64,000 nucleotides of DNA from Mesorhizobium sp. STM 4661. GTDB taxonomy: Bacteria; Pseudomonadota; Alphaproteobacteria; Rhizobiales; Rhizobiaceae. Position numbers and translations under genes: made by a program. The stretch lies in NCBI RefSeq assembly GCF_000359125.1, contig NZ_CAAF010000070.1:38047-102046 (forward strand). Direction: 5' to 3'. Below are positions 1 to 8,398 of this stretch, in pieces; within the stretch, counting starts at the first letter, position 1, and each line of letters opens with the position of its first letter. The notes under the pieces were generated by a model, which made no database searches, was not told the origin of the DNA, and saw only the letters and a program-made list of their open reading frames with translations.

Positions 1-470
1 AGCTGTCCGCCGACCTCGGCAAGAAGGTCACGGCGGTCGCCGACTGGAAAAGCTGCGTCGAGAGCGCCGACATCGTCGTCGAGGCCTCGCGACTGCCGGA
101 GCCGCAGCCGCTGCTCAAGACCGAATGGATCAAGCCCGGTGCGCTGGTGGTGCCCTACGGCACGATGAGCGCGGTGGAGCTTTCCTTGACCGACATCATG
201 CAGAAGATGGTCGTCGACGATTGGGGCCAGTGCAAGGGCGGCAAGTTCGGCTCGCTGCGTGCCCATGTCGAGACCGGACGGCTGAGCGAACAGACGCTGC
301 ATGCCGAACTCGGCCAGATCGCCGCCGGCCTCAAGAGCGGGCGCCAAAGCGACGATGAGACGATCCTGTTCTGGCATCGCGGCCTGTCGCTGTCCGATAT
401 CGCTCTGGGCAAGGCGATGCTGGCCAAGGCGCAGGCGCAAGGCATCGGCCAGAGGCTGCGCTTCGCATGA
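1..470 (+). CDS. Ornithine cyclodeaminase / mu-crystallin family protein, 5-prime truncated
   Basis: The window opens inside this gene; the reading frame is open from base 3 and ends at the TGA at 468-470. The visible 155 residues are the C-terminal half of an OCD/mu-crystallin Rossmann protein: an IVVEASR segment after the nucleotide-binding fold, then a KPGALVVPYG stretch, and a closing DETILFWHRGLSLSDIALGK segment typical of the family end. Members are NAD(P)-dependent and act on amino acids or imines (ornithine cyclodeamination, alanine or imine reduction). The stop overlaps the next start as ATGA, so it is probably translationally coupled to the lyase homologue, suggesting a shared amino-acid substrate. 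The exact substrate cannot be told because the N-terminus is missing. Confidence 0.82.
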   Translation, partial: LSADLGKKVTAVADWKSCVESADIVVEASRLPEPQPLLKTEWIKPGALVVPYGTMSAVELSLTDIMQKMVVDDWGQCKGGKFGSLRAHVETGRLSEQTLHAELGQIAAGLKSGRQSDDETILFWHRGLSLSDIALGKAMLAKAQAQGIGQRLRFA

Positions 471-1948
471 GCGCGCTTGTCCTGACCGGCGCCGGCGTCG
501 GCATCGAGGATGTCGCGTCGGTCGCCCGCGACGCGCGGAAGGTGGAAGTCGCACCCGATGTCATGGAGCGGCTCGACAGAGCGCGAAAGATACTCGACCA
601 GGCCGCCGCGTCCGGTCAGCAGATCTACGGGCTCAACACCGGGCTCGGCGCCAATCTTGGCACCACGGTAGAGGGCGACGCCAGCGCCTTCCAGCGCCAG
701 CTCCTGGAGGGGCGCAGCGGCGCTGTCGGCGAGGCGCTGCCGGTCGAGACCGTGCGGGCAACGATGTTTGCTCGGGCAGCGATGCTGTCGACCGGCGGCT
801 CAGGCCTATCGCCTGCCGTGTTTGTTGCACTGGTCCAGGCGCTCAATGCCGGCGTCCATCCCGTGATGCCGTCGCTCGGCTCGATCGGCGCCGGCGATCT
901 GGTGTTGATGACAGCTCTTGCCGGCTTGCTGATCGGCGAAGGCGAAGCCGAATATCAGGGCCGGCGCATGCCGGCGGCCAAGGCGCTGATGATGGCGCGC
1001 CTCACGCCCGTCAGCCTCGCGCCCAAGGACGGGCTGTCGCTGATCAACGCCTCGGCGGTTTCGGCCGGCAGCGGCGCGCTGGCAGTGGCCGACGCATTGT
1101 CCGCCCTCGCGCATCAACAGCAGGCCGGCGCGCTGACCATGGAAGCCCTCGGCGCCAATCGCACGATCCTCGATCCGCGCCTGCAGGCGGCAAGACCTGC
1201 CGCCGGCCAGCAACAAGCCGCGAAAGGCTTGCGCGATCTTCTGGCCAGCGACGAAAAGCAGACACCGACGACCTTGCAGGACCCGCTATCGATCCGCTGT
1301 ATGCCCTCGATCCACGGCGCGCTGATCGAGGCGATCGGTCAGGCAAAGCGGGCGGTCGAGATCGAGCTCAATGCCGCCGCCGACAATCCGCTGGTGCTCG
1401 GCGACGACGGCATGGTGCTGTCGACCGGCAATTTCCACACCGCGTCGCTGGCGCTTTCCTTCGAGACGCTCGGCCTCGCCATAGCGCAAGCGGCGGCGGC
1501 CTGCGCCGCCCGCTTCATCCAGCTCACCGGCTCCGGCCGCAACGGCCTGCCCAAATATCTGTCGCCGGTCGGCGGCGCCTCGGCCGGTTTCGTACCGCTG
1601 CAGAAGACGCTGGCGGCAATCATGGCCAGCATCCGCCATAAGGCCAACCCGGTGATGCTCGACTTCCTGCCCGTCTCGGAAGGCGTCGAGGATCATGCCA
1701 CGCAAACGCCGCTGGCGGTTGCGAAATGCGCCGAGATGATCGTGCTGTCGCGGCGGCTGATCGCCTTTGAGCTGATGGCCGCCGCGCAGGCGATAGACCT
1801 GCGCGACGCACTCACACTGGCGCCGGCCACTGCCGCAATTCACGGCGCGGTGCGCGCGCTTGTCCTCCCGCTCAAGGAGGACCGGCCGCTCGGCGCCGAG
1901 GCCGAAGCGCTTTATGCAGCGCTCACGAATGGGAACTGGCCAGCCTAG
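467..1948 (+). CDS. Histidine/aromatic amino acid lyase family protein with altered MIO motif
   Basis: At 493 residues this has the usual length of the HAL/PAL family, whose members eliminate ammonia from histidine, phenylalanine or tyrosine using an MIO cofactor made from an internal Ala-Ser-Gly. Family landmarks are present: Tyr54 in YGLNTGLG, LINA around residue 196, QDPLSIRC around 266, STGNFH, and SEGVEDH near the end. However, the cofactor loop reads GSIGAGDL (residues 138-145): the Ser is missing, so a normal MIO ring cannot form. The QDPYS tyrosine is also Leu, and the Gln before the catalytic Glu is Val. It may use another chemistry or be a non-lyase descendant. It overlaps the OCD-like gene by 4 bases. 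The start at 467 is fixed by that coupling. Confidence 0.85.
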   Translation: MSALVLTGAGVGIEDVASVARDARKVEVAPDVMERLDRARKILDQAAASGQQIYGLNTGLGANLGTTVEGDASAFQRQLLEGRSGAVGEALPVETVRATMFARAAMLSTGGSGLSPAVFVALVQALNAGVHPVMPSLGSIGAGDLVLMTALAGLLIGEGEAEYQGRRMPAAKALMMARLTPVSLAPKDGLSLINASAVSAGSGALAVADALSALAHQQQAGALTMEALGANRTILDPRLQAARPAAGQQQAAKGLRDLLASDEKQTPTTLQDPLSIRCMPSIHGALIEAIGQAKRAVEIELNAAADNPLVLGDDGMVLSTGNFHTASLALSFETLGLAIAQAAAACAARFIQLTGSGRNGLPKYLSPVGGASAGFVPLQKTLAAIMASIRHKANPVMLDFLPVSEGVEDHATQTPLAVAKCAEMIVLSRRLIAFELMAAAQAIDLRDALTLAPATAAIHGAVRALVLPLKEDRPLGAEAEALYAALTNGNWPA

Positions 1949-1968
1949 CTGGTTTACGCCCGCCTTGC

Positions 1969-2772
1969 TCAGGCTGCGCCGTCGACCTTCTTCATGAACA
2001 GGCTGAGTTCGTTGGAGTCCATGTGCACGATGTGCCTGTCTTCCGGGTAGGCTCCGCTGTTGACGTCGGCGACATACTCGGAGAAAGCGGCGACGCGTTC
2101 GGCTTGCAGGCGGTCATATTCGGCGGCGAAATTGCGATAGACCTTGGAATGGCGGGGCATGTGGCCGCGGTTCTGGCCGAGTATATCGTCGGCGAACAGA
2201 TATTGCGCGTCGCAGCCGGTGCCGGCCCCCATCGACAGCATGATCAGCGATGTGCGTTCCGAGATTGCCTTGGCCACCTCGACCGGCACCACCTCGATCT
2301 CGGCGCCGACAGCACCTGCGGCTTCCAACTGCTTGACCGCCTCGAAGACTTGCATGGCGGCGGCGGCGGTCTTGCCGACGGCCTTGAAGCCGCCGGTCCA
2401 GGTGGCGCGAGACGGGATCAGGCCGACATGGCCAATGACAGGAATGGCGTCGTCAGCCATCCGCTTGATGGTGGCATAGCCGGCGCTGCAATAGACGGCG
2501 TCGGCACCGGCCTTGTAGAGCCGGAACGCCCAGCGGACGAAGTCGTCGGCTGTACCGATCTCGTAGAAATTGTCCCCCGGCATGGTGAACAGACTGGGCG
2601 CCGCATCGCGGTATTGCGGGTTGAGCACCAACTCGGGCGGCACCGAGACGATATCGACACCGGCCCGCTCGGCCGCCTCTGCCTCGTCCATCGTCAGCAC
2701 GCGCAGCATCGTCAATTGCCGCTTGCCCTTCATGGCCCGCAGGTCAGCGATCGTGGGTCTTTTCCGGCTCAT
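1969..2772 (-). CDS. PanB-like ketopantoate hydroxymethyltransferase family protein
   Basis: The 267-residue protein matches the size and layout of 3-methyl-2-oxobutanoate hydroxymethyltransferase, a Mg-dependent TIM barrel that transfers a hydroxymethyl group from methylene-THF to a 2-keto acid. Family features include IGHVGLIPSRATWTGGFKA (near residue 120) and a GAGTGCDAQ segment (near 190). The canonical GHxGLTPQ and GAGxxxDGQ motifs are altered, so it is likely a paralogue acting on another keto acid or retro-aldol substrate rather than the biosynthetic PanB. It is the last gene of the long minus-strand run that starts near 16169. The SD is AAGGGGAT. Its stop lies 20 bases from the stop of the convergent lyase homologue. 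Confidence 0.8.
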   Translation of the reverse strand: MSRKRPTIADLRAMKGKRQLTMLRVLTMDEAEAAERAGVDIVSVPPELVLNPQYRDAAPSLFTMPGDNFYEIGTADDFVRWAFRLYKAGADAVYCSAGYATIKRMADDAIPVIGHVGLIPSRATWTGGFKAVGKTAAAAMQVFEAVKQLEAAGAVGAEIEVVPVEVAKAISERTSLIMLSMGAGTGCDAQYLFADDILGQNRGHMPRHSKVYRNFAAEYDRLQAERVAAFSEYVADVNSGAYPEDRHIVHMDSNELSLFMKKVDGAA

Positions 2773-2816
2773 CGATTTTTATCCCCTTGTGATTGCTGCG
2801 GAGTGGCTCGGACCGC

Positions 2817-3131
2817 TCAGCCGATCTGGATCAGCACCTTACCGGCCGCGACCTTGACCGGGTAGGTCACGAGATTGACGCAGACGGGCGCCCCTTTGGC
2901 CTGCCCGGTCTTGTAGTTGAAGCGGCCATTGTGCTTCGGGCATTCGATGATGTCGTCCATGACGAGCCCGTCGGCCAGATGCGCCTTCTCATGGGTGCAA
3001 AACCCATCCGTGGCGAAGAATTCGTCGTCAGGCGAACGGTAGACCGCAAAGGTGCGGCCGCCGTGATCGAAGCGGATGACGTCCTCTTCCTCGACATCGT
3101 CCACGGCGCATGCCTCCACCCAATCGGCCAT
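2817..3131 (-). CDS. Rieske-type [2Fe-2S] ferredoxin, MocE-like
   Basis: This is a 104-residue stand-alone Rieske protein. The two cluster motifs are CTH (Cys45, His47) and CPKH (Cys64, His67), with the normal spacing for a Rieske 2Fe-2S site. The length is typical of small Rieske ferredoxins such as MocE of the rhizopine pathway. It lies 32 bases downstream of a membrane desaturase/hydroxylase, exactly the MocD-MocE pairing described in rhizopine-catabolising Sinorhizobium, and would deliver electrons to it. The SD AGGAGATAGAG supports the start. The gene symbol is withheld because the substrate is not established here. Confidence 0.86.
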   Translation of the reverse strand: MADWVEACAVDDVEEEDVIRFDHGGRTFAVYRSPDDEFFATDGFCTHEKAHLADGLVMDDIIECPKHNGRFNYKTGQAKGAPVCVNLVTYPVKVAAGKVLIQIG

Positions 3132-3163
3132 CTCTATCTCCTGAAATCCCTGCTCCGCGCAAC

Positions 3164-4252
3164 CTATTCCGCAGCCGCCGACATGTTGACCTCGTGGAAC
3201 TCGCCACGATAGGGCCGCGCCGTCGGCGGCAGCTCGCGCTTGAGGAAATAGTCCTCATATCTGAGCTGCTTGAGCAGGACCGGCCAGACCTCGCGATAGG
3301 CATGACAGATCGACGGGTTGGGCACGGGCAAATCGTGCTTGATCAGCTCATGCAGCCTGGGCAGCGCGTGATAGGGCACCATCGGGAACATGTGATGCTC
3401 GACGTGGTAGTTCATGTTCCAGTAGATGAACCGGCTGATTGGATTCATGTATACGGTGCGGGTGTTGAGCCGGTGGTCGACGACATTGTCGGCGAGACCA
3501 ATGTGCTGCAGCAGACCGGTCATCACCATGTGCCAGCTGCCATAGAGGCGCGGCAGGCCGATCAGCATCAGCGGCAGGAACGACCACATATAGAGGGCGA
3601 GTGCTATCGTCGCGACGTAGATGGCAACATGCCAGCGCGCGGCGGTGACGACCTTCGGCAGCTCCATCTCCGGAATGAAGCTCCTCTCGTCGGGCGAGAT
3701 CTTGCCGAACGCATTGCGCACCAATGTCGGCAGTGAGTAACGGAAGTCGAGGATCCCGGTGAAGGCAAGTGCTGCGCGCAGCAGGTCCGGCGGCCGCATC
3801 ACCGCGATCTCGGCGTCGCGCCCGACGATGATCGTGTCGGTGTGGTGGCGGGCATGGCTCCAGCGCCAGGTCACCGGGTTGCGCATCAGCATGAAGCTGG
3901 CGATCTGGTAGACCACATCGTTCATCCAGCGCGTGCGGAAGGCGGTGCCATGGCCGCATTCATGCCAGCGCGAGTCGCTGGAGGAGCCGTAGAGCACGCC
4001 GTAGACGAAGAAGAACGGCACGCACCACCAGGTGCCCCAGAACCAGATGCCGCCGCCGGCGGAGCCCAGAATGGCGACGATCCAGATGACCGTATCGCGG
4101 ATCGCCGGGCCGTCGGAACGCTGCATCAGTTCCTTCATCGCCTTGCGGGAGACATCGGTGTGATACCATTCCGCCGAGGCAAGCCCGGTCTCGATCGCGA
4201 TCCGTGTGCTTTCGCCGACCAGGCTGTAGTCGCGCTTCATCTTGTCAGCCAT
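3164..4252 (-). CDS. Fatty acid desaturase-fold di-iron membrane hydroxylase, MocD-like
   Basis: This is a 362-residue integral membrane protein of the fatty acid desaturase superfamily. The three His clusters expected to bind the di-iron centre are visible: HECGH (residues 97-101), HARHH (133-137) and HVEHH in the last third, separated by hydrophobic segments. The paired Rieske gene directly downstream points to an oxygenase acting on a small hydrophilic or methylated substrate, as proposed for MocD in rhizopine catabolism (O-demethylation or hydroxylation). The start was taken at 4252 because GGAGG lies 5 bases upstream; a longer form would need a TTG at 4264. Confidence 0.85.
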   Translation of the reverse strand: MADKMKRDYSLVGESTRIAIETGLASAEWYHTDVSRKAMKELMQRSDGPAIRDTVIWIVAILGSAGGGIWFWGTWWCVPFFFVYGVLYGSSSDSRWHECGHGTAFRTRWMNDVVYQIASFMLMRNPVTWRWSHARHHTDTIIVGRDAEIAVMRPPDLLRAALAFTGILDFRYSLPTLVRNAFGKISPDERSFIPEMELPKVVTAARWHVAIYVATIALALYMWSFLPLMLIGLPRLYGSWHMVMTGLLQHIGLADNVVDHRLNTRTVYMNPISRFIYWNMNYHVEHHMFPMVPYHALPRLHELIKHDLPVPNPSICHAYREVWPVLLKQLRYEDYFLKRELPPTARPYRGEFHEVNMSAAAE

Positions 4253-4342
4253 TGTGACCTCCAAATCCTGATGGCCGCGCGCCCTCCCCGCGCCGACCAG
4301 AGCCGACCTCCCGACTGGTGCCTCGCATCGTCCTCGTCATCG

Positions 4343-5524
4343 TCACGATCTGCCTCCGAGAACCGGAAATTTGCCCGACGGCCGCGGAAAATCCTGCTGC
4401 GGCTGCCTGGCGATCGCTGTGATCCTGTCTTCAGCGGCCGCGATATCGTCGGCACCGTCGAGAACGCGGAACACCGCATCGTAGGAGCGGCTTTCGCTAT
4501 GCTCCAGCCAGATCATCTCGCCGCGTTCGCGGGCAGCCAGATTGCCGAGCACGTGATGCGTCGACGGCTCGATGCCCAGCGCATACTGTCCCGCCTGGAA
4601 GTTCTGCCACTCATAGGCACAAGGCAACTGCTCCTTGCGCGTGACGATCTCAAGGCCGAGGCCAAGGCGGTCGTTGACCACCGCCACCGGCACGTCGCCC
4701 TCGGCGTCGGCGGCAAGCTCATGCTGCCAGACCTGCTCCTGGAAACCCAATTGCGGCGCCGGCACCGTGCGATAGCCGACCTTCTGCGCCTCGTAGCGCT
4801 CGCCGGCATGGGCTGCCCAGACCACATCCCTTATCGGCGCCAGATAGCGCGAGCCTTCGTCGAGCACGGGATGGCTGACATTGATGTGGTAGAAATACAT
4901 ATGCGGCGTCCGGTTGAAGCCGTGATTGACGACGCGGTCCGATAGCCGGATCTCATTGCCGCCGACATCGGCCTCGATCCGCCGCAGCAGGTGCAAATCC
5001 TCGCCGAACACCGTCGACTGCTGCATGATAGCCTCGGCCCACAGCACGCAGCGGTCGCCGTCCCAAGCCTCGCCATAGCCGGTCAGCCGCGCCGGAATAG
5101 TGCTGATGCGGCCATGCAGCGAATGACGAACCGTCTTCTTCGGCGGATAGTTGTAGCTGTCGGCCGGCACCTCGTTCATGAACAGGATGTGGTCGAGGCC
5201 GCAAGTGAGCAGCAGGCCGGAAAACGACCGCGCCCAGGCAAGGCCCTCCTCGCCCTCATGCTCGTGCAGGCCGGGATGACGAAAGCCGCTTGGCGAATGC
5301 CAGCCGATCGCCTGTCCCCTAAAGTCGCAATCGGCGATGTCCAGCGCCCGGTCGACGAGTGCCGTGAACCGCAATCCCGAGCCGGTGCGGAATTCAAGCA
5401 TGCGGATGCCGCGCTCGACGCCGTCGCCAAGCGTCATCAGCCGCACACCGGCGAATTGCGACAGCATGCCGGACCGCTCCGAAACCTGCCGGCGCGACAG
5501 CGTCTTGCCGTAAAGCTCTACCAT
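4343..5524 (-). CDS. DUF4432 family protein (aldose epimerase-like fold)
   Basis: This 393-residue protein has the DUF4432 signature TALVDRALDIADCDFRG near the N-terminus and HMYFYHINVSHP in the middle, which place it in the galactose-mutarotase-like beta-sandwich superfamily. Family members sit in sugar and polyol catabolic operons and are thought to bind or epimerise sugars, but no reaction is firmly assigned. It follows the ribose-type ABC genes by 10 bases and precedes the MocD-like gene, so it belongs to the same transcription unit. No secretion signal is visible, so it is presumably cytoplasmic. The SD is weak. Confidence 0.78.
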   Translation of the reverse strand: MVELYGKTLSRRQVSERSGMLSQFAGVRLMTLGDGVERGIRMLEFRTGSGLRFTALVDRALDIADCDFRGQAIGWHSPSGFRHPGLHEHEGEEGLAWARSFSGLLLTCGLDHILFMNEVPADSYNYPPKKTVRHSLHGRISTIPARLTGYGEAWDGDRCVLWAEAIMQQSTVFGEDLHLLRRIEADVGGNEIRLSDRVVNHGFNRTPHMYFYHINVSHPVLDEGSRYLAPIRDVVWAAHAGERYEAQKVGYRTVPAPQLGFQEQVWQHELAADAEGDVPVAVVNDRLGLGLEIVTRKEQLPCAYEWQNFQAGQYALGIEPSTHHVLGNLAARERGEMIWLEHSESRSYDAVFRVLDGADDIAAAEDRITAIARQPQQDFPRPSGKFPVLGGRS

Positions 5525-5534
5525 GTGACGGCCA

Positions 5535-6317
5535 TCACTTCGCTCTCGTCTCTTTCAACAGGGCCGACATGTCGGCGCCGGTGATGATGCTTTCCACCGT
5601 CAGCAGGTCGGTATCGGCGACCGTCTGCTCGGCGACGATCTCGCCGCGGCGCATGACGATGATGCGGTCGGCGACCTGGAAGACATGGTGGATGTTGTGG
5701 GTGATCAAGAGCACCGAATGGCCGGCCGCACGCACCTCCTTGACGAAGCGCAGCACGCCATGCGTCTCCTCGACGCCGAGATTGTTGGTCGGCTCGTCGA
5801 GGATGATCACCTTGGCGGCGAACTGCATGGCGCGCGAAATCGCGATCGATTGGCGCTCGCCCCCCGAAAGCGTGCTGACCAGCGCGTCGGCGTCGAGCTT
5901 TTTCGAGATGCCGACACGCTTCAGCAAGGTTGAGGCTGCATCGCGCAATTTGGCCCGATCGAGCGGCGCGAACACGCCCAGCCACTTGAAATTGACAGGT
6001 TCGCGGCCGAGAAAGAGGTTGCGCGCGATGCTGAGATCCGGCGCCAGCGAGGTGTCCTGATGGATGGTCTCGATGCCGAGATCCATCGCGTCGCGCGTCG
6101 AGCGGATCGAGACCTTCTGTCCCCGCACATAGATCTCGCCGCGATCGACGGGAAACACCCCGGAGATCGCCTTGATCAGCGTGGATTTGCCGGCGCCATT
6201 GTCGCCCAGCAACGCTACCACCTCGCCTTCGTTCAGCGCGAAGGACGCATTCTTGAGCGCGCGGACGCTGCCGAAGGACTTTTGCAGATTCTGTAGCCGG
6301 AGCACTTCCTGCGCCAT
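5535..6317 (-). CDS. Sugar ABC transporter ATP-binding protein (single-domain, ribose/fructose type)
   Basis: This 260-residue protein has one ABC ATPase domain: Walker A GDNGAGKS near residue 38, signature LSGGERQS near 143, Walker B VIILDEPTNNLG near 163. The single domain resembles FrcA/MglA half-size ATPases rather than the duplicated RbsA type. With the permease (2 bases upstream) and the periplasmic binding protein it forms a complete CUT2-type importer. The open frame extends further upstream, but the ATG at 6317 is preceded by AAGGAG and lies just after the permease stop, which fixes the start. Confidence 0.9.
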   Translation of the reverse strand: MAQEVLRLQNLQKSFGSVRALKNASFALNEGEVVALLGDNGAGKSTLIKAISGVFPVDRGEIYVRGQKVSIRSTRDAMDLGIETIHQDTSLAPDLSIARNLFLGREPVNFKWLGVFAPLDRAKLRDAASTLLKRVGISKKLDADALVSTLSGGERQSIAISRAMQFAAKVIILDEPTNNLGVEETHGVLRFVKEVRAAGHSVLLITHNIHHVFQVADRIIVMRRGEIVAEQTVADTDLLTVESIITGADMSALLKETRAK

Positions 6318-6319
6318 GG

Positions 6320-7324
6320 TCAGCTCCTTGCGGCGTTCTTCTGCAGCAGAGCGTGCAGGATGAGCATGGCGAGGATGATGACGCCGACAAAGATGTTGTA
6401 GGCAAGCCCGGGCACGCCGATCAGCACGATGCCGTTGCGGATGGCGCGCAGCATCAGCGCCCCCACGATCGTGCCCAGGATCGTGCCGCGCCCGCCGGTC
6501 AGCGCCGTGCCGCCGACCACCACCATGGCGATCACTTCGAGTTCGTAGCCGGTGCCGGCAACCGGCGAGGCAGCCGAGATGCGGAAGGCGCTGATCATGC
6601 CGGCCAGTCCCGCCAGCACGGAAGTCAGGATGAACAGCCAGATCTTGACCGCATCGGCCGGTACGCCGCGCGCCACCGCCGCGTTGCGGTTGGAGCCGAT
6701 GGCGCTGATCCAGTTGCCGAGCTTGGCATAGCGCAGGATGTAGACCGCCAGCAGCGACAGGCCGACGAACCACCACAGCGAAGTGTAGAGCCGGAACGAA
6801 CCGACATAGAAACTGCCGGCCAGCAGCGTCACGAAGAAGCCGGGCTGGTCCCAGGATTTCAGCGGAAAGCCCTGTGTGATGTAAAGCGCGGCACCCCGCA
6901 CCACCAGCAGCATCGACAGCGTGACCAGGAAGGAGGAGATGCCGATCTTGGTTACGATCAGCCCGTTGATCGCCCCGATCGCCACGCACAGCAACAAGCC
7001 GGCAAGCAGCGCCACGCCGATGCCGGCCTCGCCGTTCTGCACCAGCAGCATGACGACGACCGGGGCCAGCCCGAACACGGCGCCGACCGAAAGGTCGAAC
7101 TCGCCCGCCGTCAGAAGCAACGTCATGCCGAGCGCGATGATCCCGAGCTCGGGCAAGAACGCCATCATATTGGAGATGTTGAGCGGCGACAGGAAATTGG
7201 CGTCGGCGATGGCGAACACCGCCAGCAGCACGATGAGGATGATGAGCGAGGAGAATTGCGGCGAGCGGATCAGGCTCGACCTGCGCTTGGCCCCAGGCAT
7301 TTCCTCTTCAGCGGCGATTGTCAT
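6320..7324 (-). CDS. Sugar ABC transporter permease (ribose/xylose type)
   Basis: This 334-residue hydrophobic protein of the BPD_transp_2 (RbsC-like) family has about nine to ten membrane segments, starting with SSLIILIVLLAVFAIADANFLSP. Conserved family stretches are LLLTAGEFDLSVGAVFGL, GLIVTKIGISSFLVTL and VVVGGTALTGGRGT. It forms the channel of the CUT2-type importer with the downstream ATPase and upstream binding protein. The frame is open far upstream over the binding protein gene in another frame; the ATG at 7324 follows the end of the binding protein gene by 62 bases and matches the normal family N-terminus. Confidence 0.9.
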   Translation of the reverse strand: MTIAAEEEMPGAKRRSSLIRSPQFSSLIILIVLLAVFAIADANFLSPLNISNMMAFLPELGIIALGMTLLLTAGEFDLSVGAVFGLAPVVVMLLVQNGEAGIGVALLAGLLLCVAIGAINGLIVTKIGISSFLVTLSMLLVVRGAALYITQGFPLKSWDQPGFFVTLLAGSFYVGSFRLYTSLWWFVGLSLLAVYILRYAKLGNWISAIGSNRNAAVARGVPADAVKIWLFILTSVLAGLAGMISAFRISAASPVAGTGYELEVIAMVVVGGTALTGGRGTILGTIVGALMLRAIRNGIVLIGVPGLAYNIFVGVIILAMLILHALLQKNAARS

Positions 7325-7386
7325 GACTGCTTTGAACCATACCTTGGAGCGACGCCCGCCGCCTGCGCGGCGGGCGTCAGTTTCAA

Positions 7387-8328
7387 TCACTTGTTGTAGA
7401 GTTTCAGGATCGGCTCGACGCTCGAAGCGTCGTAGAGGCTGAAAGTGCGGATGTCGTAGCCGATCGGCTCGCCGGAGGCGGCGAGCCCGAGCAGCGCCAC
7501 CGGCATGAAGCCTTGCGCCGACGGGAACTGCCAGGCGGCCGCGTTGACGAAGCCGGCCTTGACGGCTTCCGCGGTTTCCTTGGAATTGCCCCAGCCGACG
7601 ACCGGAATCTTGCCGGCCGGCACGCCGGCGCCATCGAAGACGCGCTTGACACTGGCCGCGACGGAATCGCCGAGGGCGATGATCGCCGGCGGATTGTTGG
7701 CCACCATGTAATCGGTCATCTTGGCGATGATGCCGGCCGGATCGGTGCCGCAATCGACCACGTCGTATTTGATGCCGAGCGGATCGAACACGCTGGCGAT
7801 GCCTTCGGTCTCGAGCTGCTGGTAGCTGGCTCCCGGCACTTCGACCGGGAGGAAAACCTTGTCGCCCTGCTTCACCATCTTGCGGTCGACGAGATACTTG
7901 GCCCAGATAACGCCGGCTTCCTTGAGATCGGCGCCGACATAGGCCTGCCGACCGGTCGCCGGATCGTCTGTGTTGAAGAACACGATCGGGATGCCGGCGG
8001 CCTTGGCCGCTTTTACCTCCTCGGTCCACAGACCGGGCTGCGCCGAAGTGGTGGCGATGCCGTCGGGCTTGGCCGCGAGCGCGGAATTGAAAGCCTCCTT
8101 CTGCGCCGCCATGTCGCCACCGCTGAAGGAGATCTTGCAGGTCACCTTGAGCTGGTCGCAGGCCTTGGTCGCGCCGGCGTTCCAGTCGAGCCAGAACGCA
8201 TCCGACGGGCCGCCATGCGACAGCAGGTAGAAGGTCTTCTGGCCATCCTGCGCCAGTGCCTGCGAGCCTAACGCCAGGCCGGCGAGCACTGTCGCTGCCG
8301 CCGCCAGTTTCAATCCGAATTTCAACAT
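7387..8328 (-). CDS. Sugar ABC transporter substrate-binding protein, MocB/ribose-binding type
   Basis: This 313-residue protein has a clear Sec signal peptide (LKLAAAATVLAGLALGSQALA, cleavage about residue 27) and a two-lobed Peripla_BP_4 fold, as shown by FYLLSHGGPSDAFW, GIATTSAQPGLWTEEV, IPIVFFNTDDPATGRQAYVG and IIALGDSVAASVKRVF. It would capture a sugar, inositol or amino-inositol in the periplasm and feed the downstream permease and ATPase. GGAGGAAGCGAA precedes the start. The context of MocA-, MocD- and MocE-like genes makes a rhizopine-like or inositol-like ligand a reasonable but untested guess. Confidence 0.9.
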   Translation of the reverse strand: MLKFGLKLAAAATVLAGLALGSQALAQDGQKTFYLLSHGGPSDAFWLDWNAGATKACDQLKVTCKISFSGGDMAAQKEAFNSALAAKPDGIATTSAQPGLWTEEVKAAKAAGIPIVFFNTDDPATGRQAYVGADLKEAGVIWAKYLVDRKMVKQGDKVFLPVEVPGASYQQLETEGIASVFDPLGIKYDVVDCGTDPAGIIAKMTDYMVANNPPAIIALGDSVAASVKRVFDGAGVPAGKIPVVGWGNSKETAEAVKAGFVNAAAWQFPSAQGFMPVALLGLAASGEPIGYDIRTFSLYDASSVEPILKLYNK

Positions 8329-8398
8329 TTCGCTTCCTCCATTGTTGTTTCCTCCCGGCCGAAAAGCGCCGCCGCATGGCGGCGACGCGGGACTGCTG

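Noticed and set aside
301..1641. Long alternative frame overlapping the lyase homologue
   Set aside because: Arg-rich shadow frame in high-GC DNA; the lyase frame has clear family motifs throughout.
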